Under the pieces are notes generated by a model that saw only the letters and a program-made list of their open reading frames with translations, searched no databases and was not told the DNA's origin. Shown here in pieces: positions 42,123 to 49,411 of a stretch of 64,000 nucleotides of DNA (positions within the stretch are counted from its first letter, which is position 1; every line of letters begins with the position of its first letter). Made by a program: the position numbers and the translations under genes. The stretch comes from Actinoallomurus soli (GTDB taxonomy: Bacteria; Actinomycetota; Actinomycetes; Streptosporangiales; Streptosporangiaceae), in NCBI RefSeq assembly GCF_024055715.1, contig NZ_JAMXMV010000036.1, positions 1 through 64,000 on the forward strand, given 5' to 3'.

Positions 42123-43097
42123 CTACGGCGTCAGCACGATCCTGCCGAAGACCTCGCCCGCGTCCATCTTCCGGTGCGCCAGCACGGCCTGTTCCAAGGT
42201 CAGCAGTTCATGCACCACCGTGCGCAGTTCGCCGCGGCTCGCGGCGGCGAACTGCTCGGTCCGTACGGCACGCCGATCGGCTTCGGTCACCGTGGCGGCG
42301 CTGAAGGCGGCGAACGACATCGACTTCTGGAAGTCCGCCATGATCTTGGTGCCGAAGTCCGCCGGCGGCCGGCCTCCGACCGCGCCGACGACCACCATGC
42401 GGCCGTTCGGGTTGAGCTTGGCGAAGAAGGAGGGCAGGTCCGGACCGGCGACGACGTCGATGATGACGTCGTAGCCCGCGGGGGCGTCCTCGCCTCCCTC
42501 TCCGGAGCGGTCCAGCACGTGGGTCGCGCCGAGTTCGCGCAGACGGGCGCCACGCTCGGGCGACGACGTCGTGACCGCCACCGCGCCGGCACCGCCGCGA
42601 GCCGCGAGCTGGACCGTCATGATCCCGATGCTGCCGGCCGCGCCGCGCACCAGCACCGACTCGCCGGGAGCGAAGTGGGCGTGGGAGAGCCCGAAGTGGG
42701 CCACCACCCCGGAGCTCCCGAGCGTCACCGCGTCGACGCCGGACAGGTCCCCCGGAAGGGGAAGGATCTCCTCGACCGGGGCGATCGCCTGTTCGATGTA
42801 GCCGCCGCCCGTGCCGGTGAACGCCCACACGCGCCGGCCGATCCAGGACGCGTCGACGCCCTCGCCCACCGCGGTCACGGTGCCCGCCACCTCACCTCCG
42901 GGGATATGACCCTCCGTGAACCCGTACGCGGCGAGGGCACCGCTTCGGATCACGGTGTCGACGCCGCCGACGCCGATCGCCTCCGTGGTGATCAGAACCT
43001 GTCCGCCGGCGGGAGCCGGGGCAGGGAGGTCGATGACCGCCAGGCCTTCGGGACCGCCGAATGCCTGGATCGCGACTGCCTTCAATGTCGTCTCCAT
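42123..43097 (-). CDS. Zinc-independent MDR/quinone-type oxidoreductase
   Basis: A 324-aa medium-chain reductase. GroES-like N-terminal domain (PAGGQVLITTEAIGVGGVD, IPGGEVAGTVTAVG) and a Rossmann domain with VRGAAGSIGIMTVQLAA for NADPH. It lacks the Cys ligands of zinc alcohol dehydrogenases, so it fits the quinone oxidoreductase group. It is convergent to proA and divergent from a TetR gene at 43193, its probable regulator. The N-terminal METTLKAVAIQAFGGPEG supports the ATG at 43097. Confidence 0.85.
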   Translation of the reverse strand: METTLKAVAIQAFGGPEGLAVIDLPAPAPAGGQVLITTEAIGVGGVDTVIRSGALAAYGFTEGHIPGGEVAGTVTAVGEGVDASWIGRRVWAFTGTGGGYIEQAIAPVEEILPLPGDLSGVDAVTLGSSGVVAHFGLSHAHFAPGESVLVRGAAGSIGIMTVQLAARGGAGAVAVTTSSPERGARLRELGATHVLDRSGEGGEDAPAGYDVIIDVVAGPDLPSFFAKLNPNGRMVVVGAVGGRPPADFGTKIMADFQKSMSFAAFSAATVTEADRRAVRTEQFAAASRGELRTVVHELLTLEQAVLAHRKMDAGEVFGRIVLTP

Positions 43098-43179
43098 GAT
43101 CTGCGTTCGTTCAGGACCGCTCCGGGCGCCGTGCGCCCGGACGTCGACGGACGCTAACGGACGCCGCCGTCCGGTTGGC

Positions 43180-43192
43180 TAAAGTGAGACCG
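43180..43192 (+). promoter_or_regulatory. Leaderless-type -10 box before TetR
   Basis: TAAAGT (43180-43185) followed by seven bases and ATG 43193 matches the TAnnnT-N6/7-start layout of leaderless actinobacterial genes. No good ribosome site precedes this start. Confidence 0.45.
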
Positions 43193-43765
43193 ATGACCGG
43201 CCGTTTGCCTCACTCCCTGCGGTCCGACGCCCTCGACAACCGCGAGCGCATCCTCGACGCGTCCCGCGCGCTGTTCGCCGCGGAAGGTCTCGACGTGTCG
43301 ATGCGGGAGATCGCCCGGCGCGCGGGGGTCGGCCCCGCCACCCTGTACCGCCGCTTCCCGACCAAGCAGCTGCTGGTCACCGAGGTCTTCACGGACGAGA
43401 TGCACGCGTGTCACGCCATCGTCGAGGAGGGGCGTGCCGATCCGGATCCGTGGCGCGGCTTCTGCCTCGTGATCGAGCGGCTCTGTGAGCTGCACGCGCG
43501 CAACCGGGGCTTCACCGACGCCTTCATGTCGGCCTTCCCCGACGCGATGGACTTCGCCGCGGGCCGGGAACACACGCTGGCCTCGATCGCCGAGCTGGCC
43601 CGCCGCGCCAAGGCCACCGGCCGCCTGCGCCCCGACTTCGTCCTGGACGACCTGATCCTCATGCTCATGGCCAACCGGGGCATCCACGCCACGTCGACGG
43701 CCACCCAGATCACGGCCTCCCGGCGCTTCGCCGCGCTCATGATCCGGGCGTTCCAGGCCCCGTGA
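43193..43765 (+). CDS. TetR-family regulator
   Basis: A 190-aa regulator with N-terminal HTH: NRERILDASRALFAAEGLD, then MREIARRAGVGPATLYRRFP. The C-terminal ligand domain has no recognised signature. It is divergent from the MDR oxidoreductase at 42123-43097 with a 95-bp shared region, so it probably controls it. ATG 43193 follows a leaderless-type -10. An in-frame TTG at 43175 is less likely. Confidence 0.85.
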   Translation: MTGRLPHSLRSDALDNRERILDASRALFAAEGLDVSMREIARRAGVGPATLYRRFPTKQLLVTEVFTDEMHACHAIVEEGRADPDPWRGFCLVIERLCELHARNRGFTDAFMSAFPDAMDFAAGREHTLASIAELARRAKATGRLRPDFVLDDLILMLMANRGIHATSTATQITASRRFAALMIRAFQAP

Positions 43766-43828
43766 GCGCCCTGCCACGCGCCCCCGGCGAGGTCGACGAC
43801 GAAGACGAAGACGAACCGAGGCTCCTCG

Positions 43829-44782
43829 TCAACGCTGCAGGTCGATGACGAGCTTCCCGCGCACGCCGCCGGCCTCGAGCCGTCGGTGAGCCTCTGCGAT
43901 GCCGGTGATCGGGTAGACGGTATCGACCGCGGGGCGGATGACTCCCGCCTCGGCGGAGGCGGTGAGCTCGGCGATCCGGGTGGAAGAGGGGTTGTTGCTG
44001 AAGAGTTTCATCCGCCGGGGTGAGAGGGCGGCCCGCAGTCCTGCGGTGGCCATGGAGGTCAGGATGCGGTCCTGATCGAAGGCGAGGGCGACCATGCGGC
44101 CACGCGGGCTGAGCCGGGCCCGGTAGGTCCCGAGGTCGGTACCCACGACGTCGAGGATCACATCGAAGTGGCCGAGATCCTGCGGCCGGGTCGTACGGTA
44201 GTCGAGGGCCACGTCGGCGCCGAGTTCGGTGACCCAGGCGAGATTGCGGGCGCCGGCGAGCGCGGTGACGTGGGCCCCGAGCGCTTTGCCCAGTTGCACG
44301 GCGATGCTGCCGACGCCCCCTGTCGCGCCGCGGACCAGGAGCCGTTCACCGCTGCCGAGGCCGGCCTTGTCCGTCAGGGCGGTCATGGCGGTGGTGCCCG
44401 ACACCGGTAGGGCGGCGGCCTCCAGCAGGCGCAGGTTCTTCGGCGCTCGGGCGAGCCGCTGTTCGGGAACGGTGACGTACTCGGCGATGGCGCCGAAAGT
44501 GAAGTGCGGCATCAGCCCCCACACTTCCTCTCCCACCCTCCAGGCGTGAACTCCGGAGCCCACGGCCGCGACGCGGCCGGCGAAGTCGCTTCCCACGCCA
44601 CGAGGGAAGCGGGCCCGGCTGATGCGGCGCAGCTTGCCCGCACGGAAGGCCAGTTCCCCGGCGTCCACGCTCGCGGCGCGGACCTCGACGAGTACCTCTC
44701 CCGGCCCCGGCTGAGGCGTGGGCATGTCGTTGACACGGAGCACCTCGGGAGGGCCGAAACGGGTGTATTGGACGGCGCGCAT
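43829..44782 (-). CDS. NADPH-type MDR oxidoreductase
   Basis: A 317-aa medium-chain reductase: MRAVQYTRFGPPEVLRV start, then SDFAGRVAAVGSGVHAWRVG and LLVRGATGGVGSIAVQLGKAL for cofactor binding. It resembles zinc-independent quinone oxidoreductases and is a second paralogue beside that at 42123. It starts at ATG 44782 with GGGAGAG upstream on the minus strand and is divergent from the TetR gene at 44885, with a perfect operator dyad between. Confidence 0.85.
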   Translation of the reverse strand: MRAVQYTRFGPPEVLRVNDMPTPQPGPGEVLVEVRAASVDAGELAFRAGKLRRISRARFPRGVGSDFAGRVAAVGSGVHAWRVGEEVWGLMPHFTFGAIAEYVTVPEQRLARAPKNLRLLEAAALPVSGTTAMTALTDKAGLGSGERLLVRGATGGVGSIAVQLGKALGAHVTALAGARNLAWVTELGADVALDYRTTRPQDLGHFDVILDVVGTDLGTYRARLSPRGRMVALAFDQDRILTSMATAGLRAALSPRRMKLFSNNPSSTRIAELTASAEAGVIRPAVDTVYPITGIAEAHRRLEAGGVRGKLVIDLQR

Positions 44783-44802
44783 GATCTCTCCCAGTCGTCT
44801 CG

Positions 44803-44833
44803 AGCATAAGTGGGCTGGGGGCCCACTTATGCT
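44803..44833. promoter_or_regulatory. TetR operator dyad
   Basis: The perfect 13-bp arms AGCATAAGTGGGC (44803-44815) and GCCCACTTATGCT (44821-44833) flank TGGGG in the gap between the divergent MDR and TetR genes. Length, symmetry and position fit a TetR-family operator controlling both genes. Confidence 0.85.
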
Positions 44834-44884
44834 TCGCTACTCTAACCGGAGCACCAGCCCGTTTGTCAAAGCCCGGAGGTCGTC

Positions 44885-45478
44885 ATGGCCTACACCACCG
44901 AACGACGGCCCCTGCGCGCGGACGCCCAGCGCAACTACGACCGCATCCTCGGTGCGGCCCGGGAGGTCTTCGCATGTCAGGGCGCCGGGGCCTCCCTGAA
45001 GGAGATCGCCCGTCGAGCCGGGGTGGGATCGGCGACACTGCACCGGCTCTTCCCCTCTCGCCGAACCCTTCTCGAAGCCGTCTTCCACGACCGCGTCGAG
45101 GAGTTGTGCGCCAACGCGGCGCAACGCGCCAAGGAGAGCGAGCCGGGCCCCGCGCTCTTGGCATGGCTGGGTGACCTCACCGCCTACGCGGCCGGCAGCC
45201 GTGGCTTGGCCGCCTCGCTGCTTCACGACGGGCGGGACGCCGACCTGCTGGATCAGAACGAAGGCTGCCAGGCAATGATCACTGCTGCGGCGCGCGAACT
45301 CCTGCAGCGAGCACAACAAGCGGGCGCCGTCCGTCCCGGCGTTCGCGCCGAGGACCTTCTCGCGCTGGTCAACGCCATTTCCCTGGCCGCCGAGCACCAC
45401 GATGACGACGCGCAGGCGGGCCGGCTGCTGAACATCGCGATCGAGGGCATCAGCCTCCAGCCCGCCGAGAACGCATAG
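44885..45478 (+). CDS. TetR-family regulator
   Basis: A 197-aa regulator. The HTH reads NYDRILGAAREVFACQGAG, then LKEIARRAGVGSATLHRLFP. The C-terminal part, DDDAQAGRLLNIAIEGISLQ at its end, resembles the SbtR-type TetR group. GGAGG precedes the ATG. It is divergent from the MDR gene at 43829-44782, and the 31-bp dyad at 44803 is its likely binding site. Confidence 0.87.
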   Translation: MAYTTERRPLRADAQRNYDRILGAAREVFACQGAGASLKEIARRAGVGSATLHRLFPSRRTLLEAVFHDRVEELCANAAQRAKESEPGPALLAWLGDLTAYAAGSRGLAASLLHDGRDADLLDQNEGCQAMITAAARELLQRAQQAGAVRPGVRAEDLLALVNAISLAAEHHDDDAQAGRLLNIAIEGISLQPAENA

Positions 45479-45568
45479 GGAACCCGAGTGCGGCCACCGG
45501 ACGGCAGGGCCGGCTCACACCGAACGCTGATCAAGAGTTACCGCTTCATCGCTCCCCGTGGGCCGGGC

Positions 45569-46453
45569 TCAGTCCGCCGCCGCTGCCGCCCGTACGTCTC
45601 CGGTCGGGCGGGCCGTGTCGCGGACGCCTCCGGCCGCGGCGTACAGCAGTTCGCGGACTGCGTCCTCGCGGTCGGCGCGCCAGACGAGGCGCAGCGCGAT
45701 GTCGGGCGTGACGATCGGATGGCCGACGAGGGCACCCGAGCGGAGGTCCTCGGCGACGGCGAACTCCGGCAGCAGCGCCGCGCCGAGCCCACGGCGCACC
45801 CATCCGTGGATGACGGTGACCGAGCCCAGCTCGGTACGCTCGCCGTCGGTGCCCAGCACGCGGTCGGCGATGATGCGGAACGAGCAGCCCGGCGGCGTCA
45901 CGAGAAGGCGGTCACGGGCGGTTCCCGGGGCGGTGACGTACGCCAGCGGGACCTCCTCCACGTCGAGGAAGTCCAGTCGCGGCGGCGCGTCGAACCCCAG
46001 GCCGCCCACGGCCGGGCCGCTGTCCAGGAGCAGCCCGGCGTCGAGTGAGCCGGCCTCGACGCCGGCGAGGACGTCCCGGCGGTTCAGCGGAGCCACCTCG
46101 ACGTTCAGGCCGGGGCGGCGCACCGCGAGGCGCTCGACGACGTCGGGGACCAGCACCGCGGCGAGCGTCTCCAGGGCCCCGAGCCGTACGACGGCCGGCC
46201 GGCCGGTCACCTCGCGGCGTGCCTGATCGGCCTGGTCGAGCAGCCGCCGGGCCCAGGTCCTCATGCGCCGCCCGGCGTCCGTGAGACGCATGCCCTCCGG
46301 CGTCCGGTCGAACAGGGAGACGCCGAGTGACCGCTCCAGCGCCCGTACCTGCTCGGAAACGGAGGAGGGCGCAAGGTCCACGGCGATCGCCGCGTCGGTG
46401 ACCGTGCCCTCGGTGGCGACGGCGAGGAACGTGCGCAACTGCCGGAACTCCAC
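45569..46453 (-). CDS. LysR-family regulator
   Basis: A 294-aa regulator. N-terminal winged helix: VEFRQLRTFLAVATEGTVTD, then SVSEQVRALERSLGVSLFDRT, then a substrate-binding domain with VRLGALETLAAVLVP. The GTG at 46453 starts exactly at the family's N-terminus. Open frame further upstream is ignored. It is divergent from the MFS gene at 46562, which it probably controls. Ligand unknown. Confidence 0.87.
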   Translation of the reverse strand: MEFRQLRTFLAVATEGTVTDAAIAVDLAPSSVSEQVRALERSLGVSLFDRTPEGMRLTDAGRRMRTWARRLLDQADQARREVTGRPAVVRLGALETLAAVLVPDVVERLAVRRPGLNVEVAPLNRRDVLAGVEAGSLDAGLLLDSGPAVGGLGFDAPPRLDFLDVEEVPLAYVTAPGTARDRLLVTPPGCSFRIIADRVLGTDGERTELGSVTVIHGWVRRGLGAALLPEFAVAEDLRSGALVGHPIVTPDIALRLVWRADREDAVRELLYAAAGGVRDTARPTGDVRAAAAAD

Positions 46454-46561
46454 GCTGACCTGGCCTTTCGGTTCTGCCGAACGGGGCGTTCGCCGCCGCC
46501 GGTGGAGGGCGGCGGGCGGGTGACGCGACCGTGGGTGCATCCCATTCTCCTGGAGTCTCAC

Positions 46562-47830
46562 GTGTCAACGGAAACCCTTCCGATGTCCTCCCGGGCGAGC
46601 CGGCTGTTCGGCCTGTCGCTCGGCTACTTCCTGGTGCTGCTGGACACCACCGTCCTGACCGTCGCCCTGCCCGACCTGCGTGCCTCGCTCGGTGGCGGGG
46701 TCGCCGGGCTGCAGTGGGCGGTCACCGGCTACACGGTGACGTTCGCCGCGCTGCTGCCCACCGCCGGCGCGGTGTCGGACCGGTTCGGCGCGCACCGGGT
46801 GTTCACCGCCGGTGTCGCGGTGTTCGGCCTGCTGTCCCTGCTCAGCGCGGGCGCGCCGATCCTGCCGGTCCTCGTCGTCCTGCGGGCGCTGCTCGGCGCG
46901 GCGGGCGCGCTCTGCCTGCCGAGCTCGCTGGCGATCATCACTCGGCTCTACCCCGTTCCGGCCGAGCGCGGGCGGGCCCTCGGCGCCTGGGCCGCGATCA
47001 CCGGATGCGCGCTGGCGGCCGGCCCGGTCGTGGGCGGGCTGCTGGTGTCGGCCGGCGGCTGGCGGGCCGTGTTCCTCGCGAACGTCCCGGTCGCGCTGGT
47101 CAGCCTTCTGCTCGTCCGCGGCATCCAGGTGCCCGCAACGGGGCGGGCCATCGACTGGCGGGCGCAACTCGTCGCCTGCGCCTTCCTGGCGGTGCTCACC
47201 GACGCCATCGTCGACCGGCGGGTCGTGTCGGCGGTCGCGGCGGGCGTCCTGGCCCTGGTCATGGTGGTCGTCGACCGGCGCAGCGCATCCCCGGCCGTCC
47301 CCGGCGCGGTGATCGCCGAGCCGGCCGTACGCCGTGGCCTGATCGCGGGCGCGGCCGTGAACTTCGCCCTGTCGGGCGGTCTGTTCGTGCTCACCCTCTC
47401 CTTGCAGCGTCACCTGGGCCCGGTGGCCACCGGCCTGGCGTTCCTGCCGCTGACGCTGCCGACCGCGTTCAACCCGCTCGTCACCGGCCGGCTGGTCGCG
47501 AGGTACGGGCCGCGCCCGCCGGTCCTGGCGGGGCTGACCCTGCTGACCCTCGGCTGTCTCGCCGCGCCCTCGGTGTCCTGGCTCGGCATGCTCCTGATCG
47601 GCTTCGGCGTGTCCTTCTCCCTGCCCGCCCTGGTCACCGGAGTCGTGCAGGCGGCACCCGAGGGCGCGGCCGGCGTGGCGAGCGGCCTGCTCAACGCGGT
47701 CCGCCAGGTCGGCGCCACGCTGGGCGTCGCCGTGATGGGCGGCCTGGCGACCGGAACCGCATTCGCCGTGGCGGCGGCGCTCTGCCTGGCCGCAGGCCTC
47801 ATCCTGGCGATCGGCGGTGGCCGCTCCTGA
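46562..47830 (+). CDS. MFS drug-efflux-type transporter
   Basis: A 422-aa major facilitator with about 12-14 helices. YFLVLLDTTVLTVALPDLRA is helix 1 with the DHA2-type D-T signature. GAVSDRFGAHRVF is motif A, and TGCALAAGPVVGGLLV is motif C of antiporters. It is likely a drug/proton antiporter. The GTG at 46562 has GGAG eight bases upstream and matches the family N-terminus. The divergent LysR gene is its probable regulator. A strong hairpin follows. Confidence 0.85.
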   Translation: MSTETLPMSSRASRLFGLSLGYFLVLLDTTVLTVALPDLRASLGGGVAGLQWAVTGYTVTFAALLPTAGAVSDRFGAHRVFTAGVAVFGLLSLLSAGAPILPVLVVLRALLGAAGALCLPSSLAIITRLYPVPAERGRALGAWAAITGCALAAGPVVGGLLVSAGGWRAVFLANVPVALVSLLLVRGIQVPATGRAIDWRAQLVACAFLAVLTDAIVDRRVVSAVAAGVLALVMVVVDRRSASPAVPGAVIAEPAVRRGLIAGAAVNFALSGGLFVLTLSLQRHLGPVATGLAFLPLTLPTAFNPLVTGRLVARYGPRPPVLAGLTLLTLGCLAAPSVSWLGMLLIGFGVSFSLPALVTGVVQAAPEGAAGVASGLLNAVRQVGATLGVAVMGGLATGTAFAVAAALCLAAGLILAIGGGRS

Positions 47831-47832
47831 TG

Positions 47833-47871
47833 ATCGGGGAACCCACGACTCGGAAGTCGTGGGTTCCCGAT
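47833..47871. terminator. 17-bp hairpin between convergent genes
   Basis: ATCGGG(G)AACCCACGACT pairs with AGTCGTGGGTTCCCGAT around the loop CGGA, with one bulged G. It follows the MFS stop by 2 bp and would act in both directions toward the DUF2231 gene. The CCCACGACT/AGTCGTGGG core resembles hairpins seen at the ends of IS200/IS605-type elements, but no transposase is near. Confidence 0.8.
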
Positions 47872-47921
47872 GCGGTCGATCAGACGTCTTTCCGGCCGTG
47901 CTGATCGGCCGGTTCGAGGAG

Positions 47922-48392
47922 CTACTTCGTCCAGACGGCCTTTGCGCCGCTGTGGCCGGCGAGCACGACCTCGACCACACCTCCGACTCCGCCCACCAGG
48001 GCCATCGCGGCGAGGACGACCGTCACGACGGGGCGCCACCGAGGTCTGGGGCCGTCGGCTACGCCACGCGTCCGCTGGAGGAGGTAGATCAAGAGGCAGA
48101 TGCCGGCGACTGCCAGCCACAGCACGATGACGAACGGCAACGCCTGCTCGCCCTGCTTGGCGTGGGCCTCGACGAGTTCGCTCTCCCCGACGCGTTCTTC
48201 GAGGGACTCGCCGCTCTGGGTGGTCAGCGGCACGGCGATCAGACCGATGGTGGCGACGAACAGGACCGCCGGCCACAGGCGCCGCGCCGCGGCGGGCCAG
48301 AATGCCATGAGGATCGCGCCGAGCGCCGCCAGCGGCACGCAGACCACGACGGCGTGGGCGACCAGCGGATGCAGCGGCAGGCCGAAGACCAT
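47922..48392 (-). CDS. DUF2231-type membrane protein
   Basis: A 156-aa protein with four hydrophobic helices. GLPLHPLVAHAVVVCVPLAA carries the HP-x-x-x-H pattern of DUF2231 proteins, followed by LWPAVLFVATIGLIAVPLTT, LPFVIVLWLAVAGICLLIYL and VVTVVLAAMALVGGVGG. The function is not established. The histidines could bind haem. AGGAGAC before ATG 48392 on the minus strand sets the start. Confidence 0.75.
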   Translation of the reverse strand: MVFGLPLHPLVAHAVVVCVPLAALGAILMAFWPAAARRLWPAVLFVATIGLIAVPLTTQSGESLEERVGESELVEAHAKQGEQALPFVIVLWLAVAGICLLIYLLQRTRGVADGPRPRWRPVVTVVLAAMALVGGVGGVVEVVLAGHSGAKAVWTK

Positions 48393-48510
48393 GTCCGTCT
48401 CCTACCCCAGGCGGACTCAACGGGCCGCAACGAGCAGGCCAAGACCGGAAGTGCTGATGACCGGCTCACCGAGGGCGAGCTGCGGTGCCGAACGCTTCGG
48501 CGAGGTAGGC

Positions 48511-49365
48511 CTAGGCCCGTACGAGGGGCGATCTGTCCAGGATGATGATCCCGGTGACGGCCAGGAGTCCTCCGAGGATCTGGATGGCCAGGGCGCCAGA
48601 AGAGGCGAGACGTTCCTGGAAGATCCGGGTACCGATCAGGACGGCGCCGATCGGCTCGAGGGTGTCGATGAGGGGCAGGCTGATCGCCAGTGACCCCGCC
48701 TGGTAGGAGCTCTGCGCCAGGAGCAGCCCCGTACCTCCGATGACGAGCAGCGCGTACGGCTCCCAGTGCCACAACGCGGCCCAACCGTCGTTTCGAAGAA
48801 GATCGGCGGCGGCCTTGGTCAGAGCGTCGAGCAGCGCGAAGAGCAGCCCGGCGGCGGCCGCGTACAGGCCCGCCCGACGCCTGCCGGGATTGCGGAGCCC
48901 GGCCGAGACCAGCACGGTCACCAATGAGGCGGTGACCAGCAGGAGCGGCAACCAGCCCCCTAGTCCTGGTGCGGTCACGCCGGCGGTATGGGGCAGCACC
49001 ACCAAGAAGGCGGCCACCCCGCCCGCGGTGCATGCCGCGCCGGCCACCTCGGCCGGGGTGAGGCGCTGTCCGCGACGCCAGGCGACCAGAGGGAGAGCGA
49101 ACAGCAGGTCGGTCGAGGCCAATGGCATCACCAGCACCAGGGAGCCGAAGGCCAGGGCGACCCCCTGGATGAAGTACGAGGCCACCGACATGCTGATACC
49201 GACCAGCCACAGCGGCCGGTGTGCCAGCGCCCAGAGCAGCCGCGGCCGCAGGGATTGCGCTTCGGGCATCGAGGAGGCCGTGGCCTGTTGCACGACGGCG
49301 GCGACGCCGAAACAACACGCCGCCGAAAGAGCGGTCAGCACAGCGATGGCAGTGGCCACGATCAC
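48511..49365 (-). CDS. DMT-superfamily (EamA-like) transporter
   Basis: A 284-aa membrane protein with nine to ten helices arranged in two halves, ending ILGGLLAVTGIIILDRSPLV. SYQAGSLAISLPLIDTLEPIGAV in the second half is typical of EamA/DMT exporters. The start is uncertain: GTG 49365 or GTG 49359 are used in preference to ATG 49437, which would overlap the divergent ATPase gene start. The substrate is not predictable. Confidence 0.72.
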   Translation of the reverse strand: MIVATAIAVLTALSAACCFGVAAVVQQATASSMPEAQSLRPRLLWALAHRPLWLVGISMSVASYFIQGVALAFGSLVLVMPLASTDLLFALPLVAWRRGQRLTPAEVAGAACTAGGVAAFLVVLPHTAGVTAPGLGGWLPLLLVTASLVTVLVSAGLRNPGRRRAGLYAAAAGLLFALLDALTKAAADLLRNDGWAALWHWEPYALLVIGGTGLLLAQSSYQAGSLAISLPLIDTLEPIGAVLIGTRIFQERLASSGALAIQILGGLLAVTGIIILDRSPLVRA

Positions 49366-49411
49366 AGCATGCTCGCTGGTCGCCGCGGGTGCACGTACCG
49401 TCGGAGGCGTG

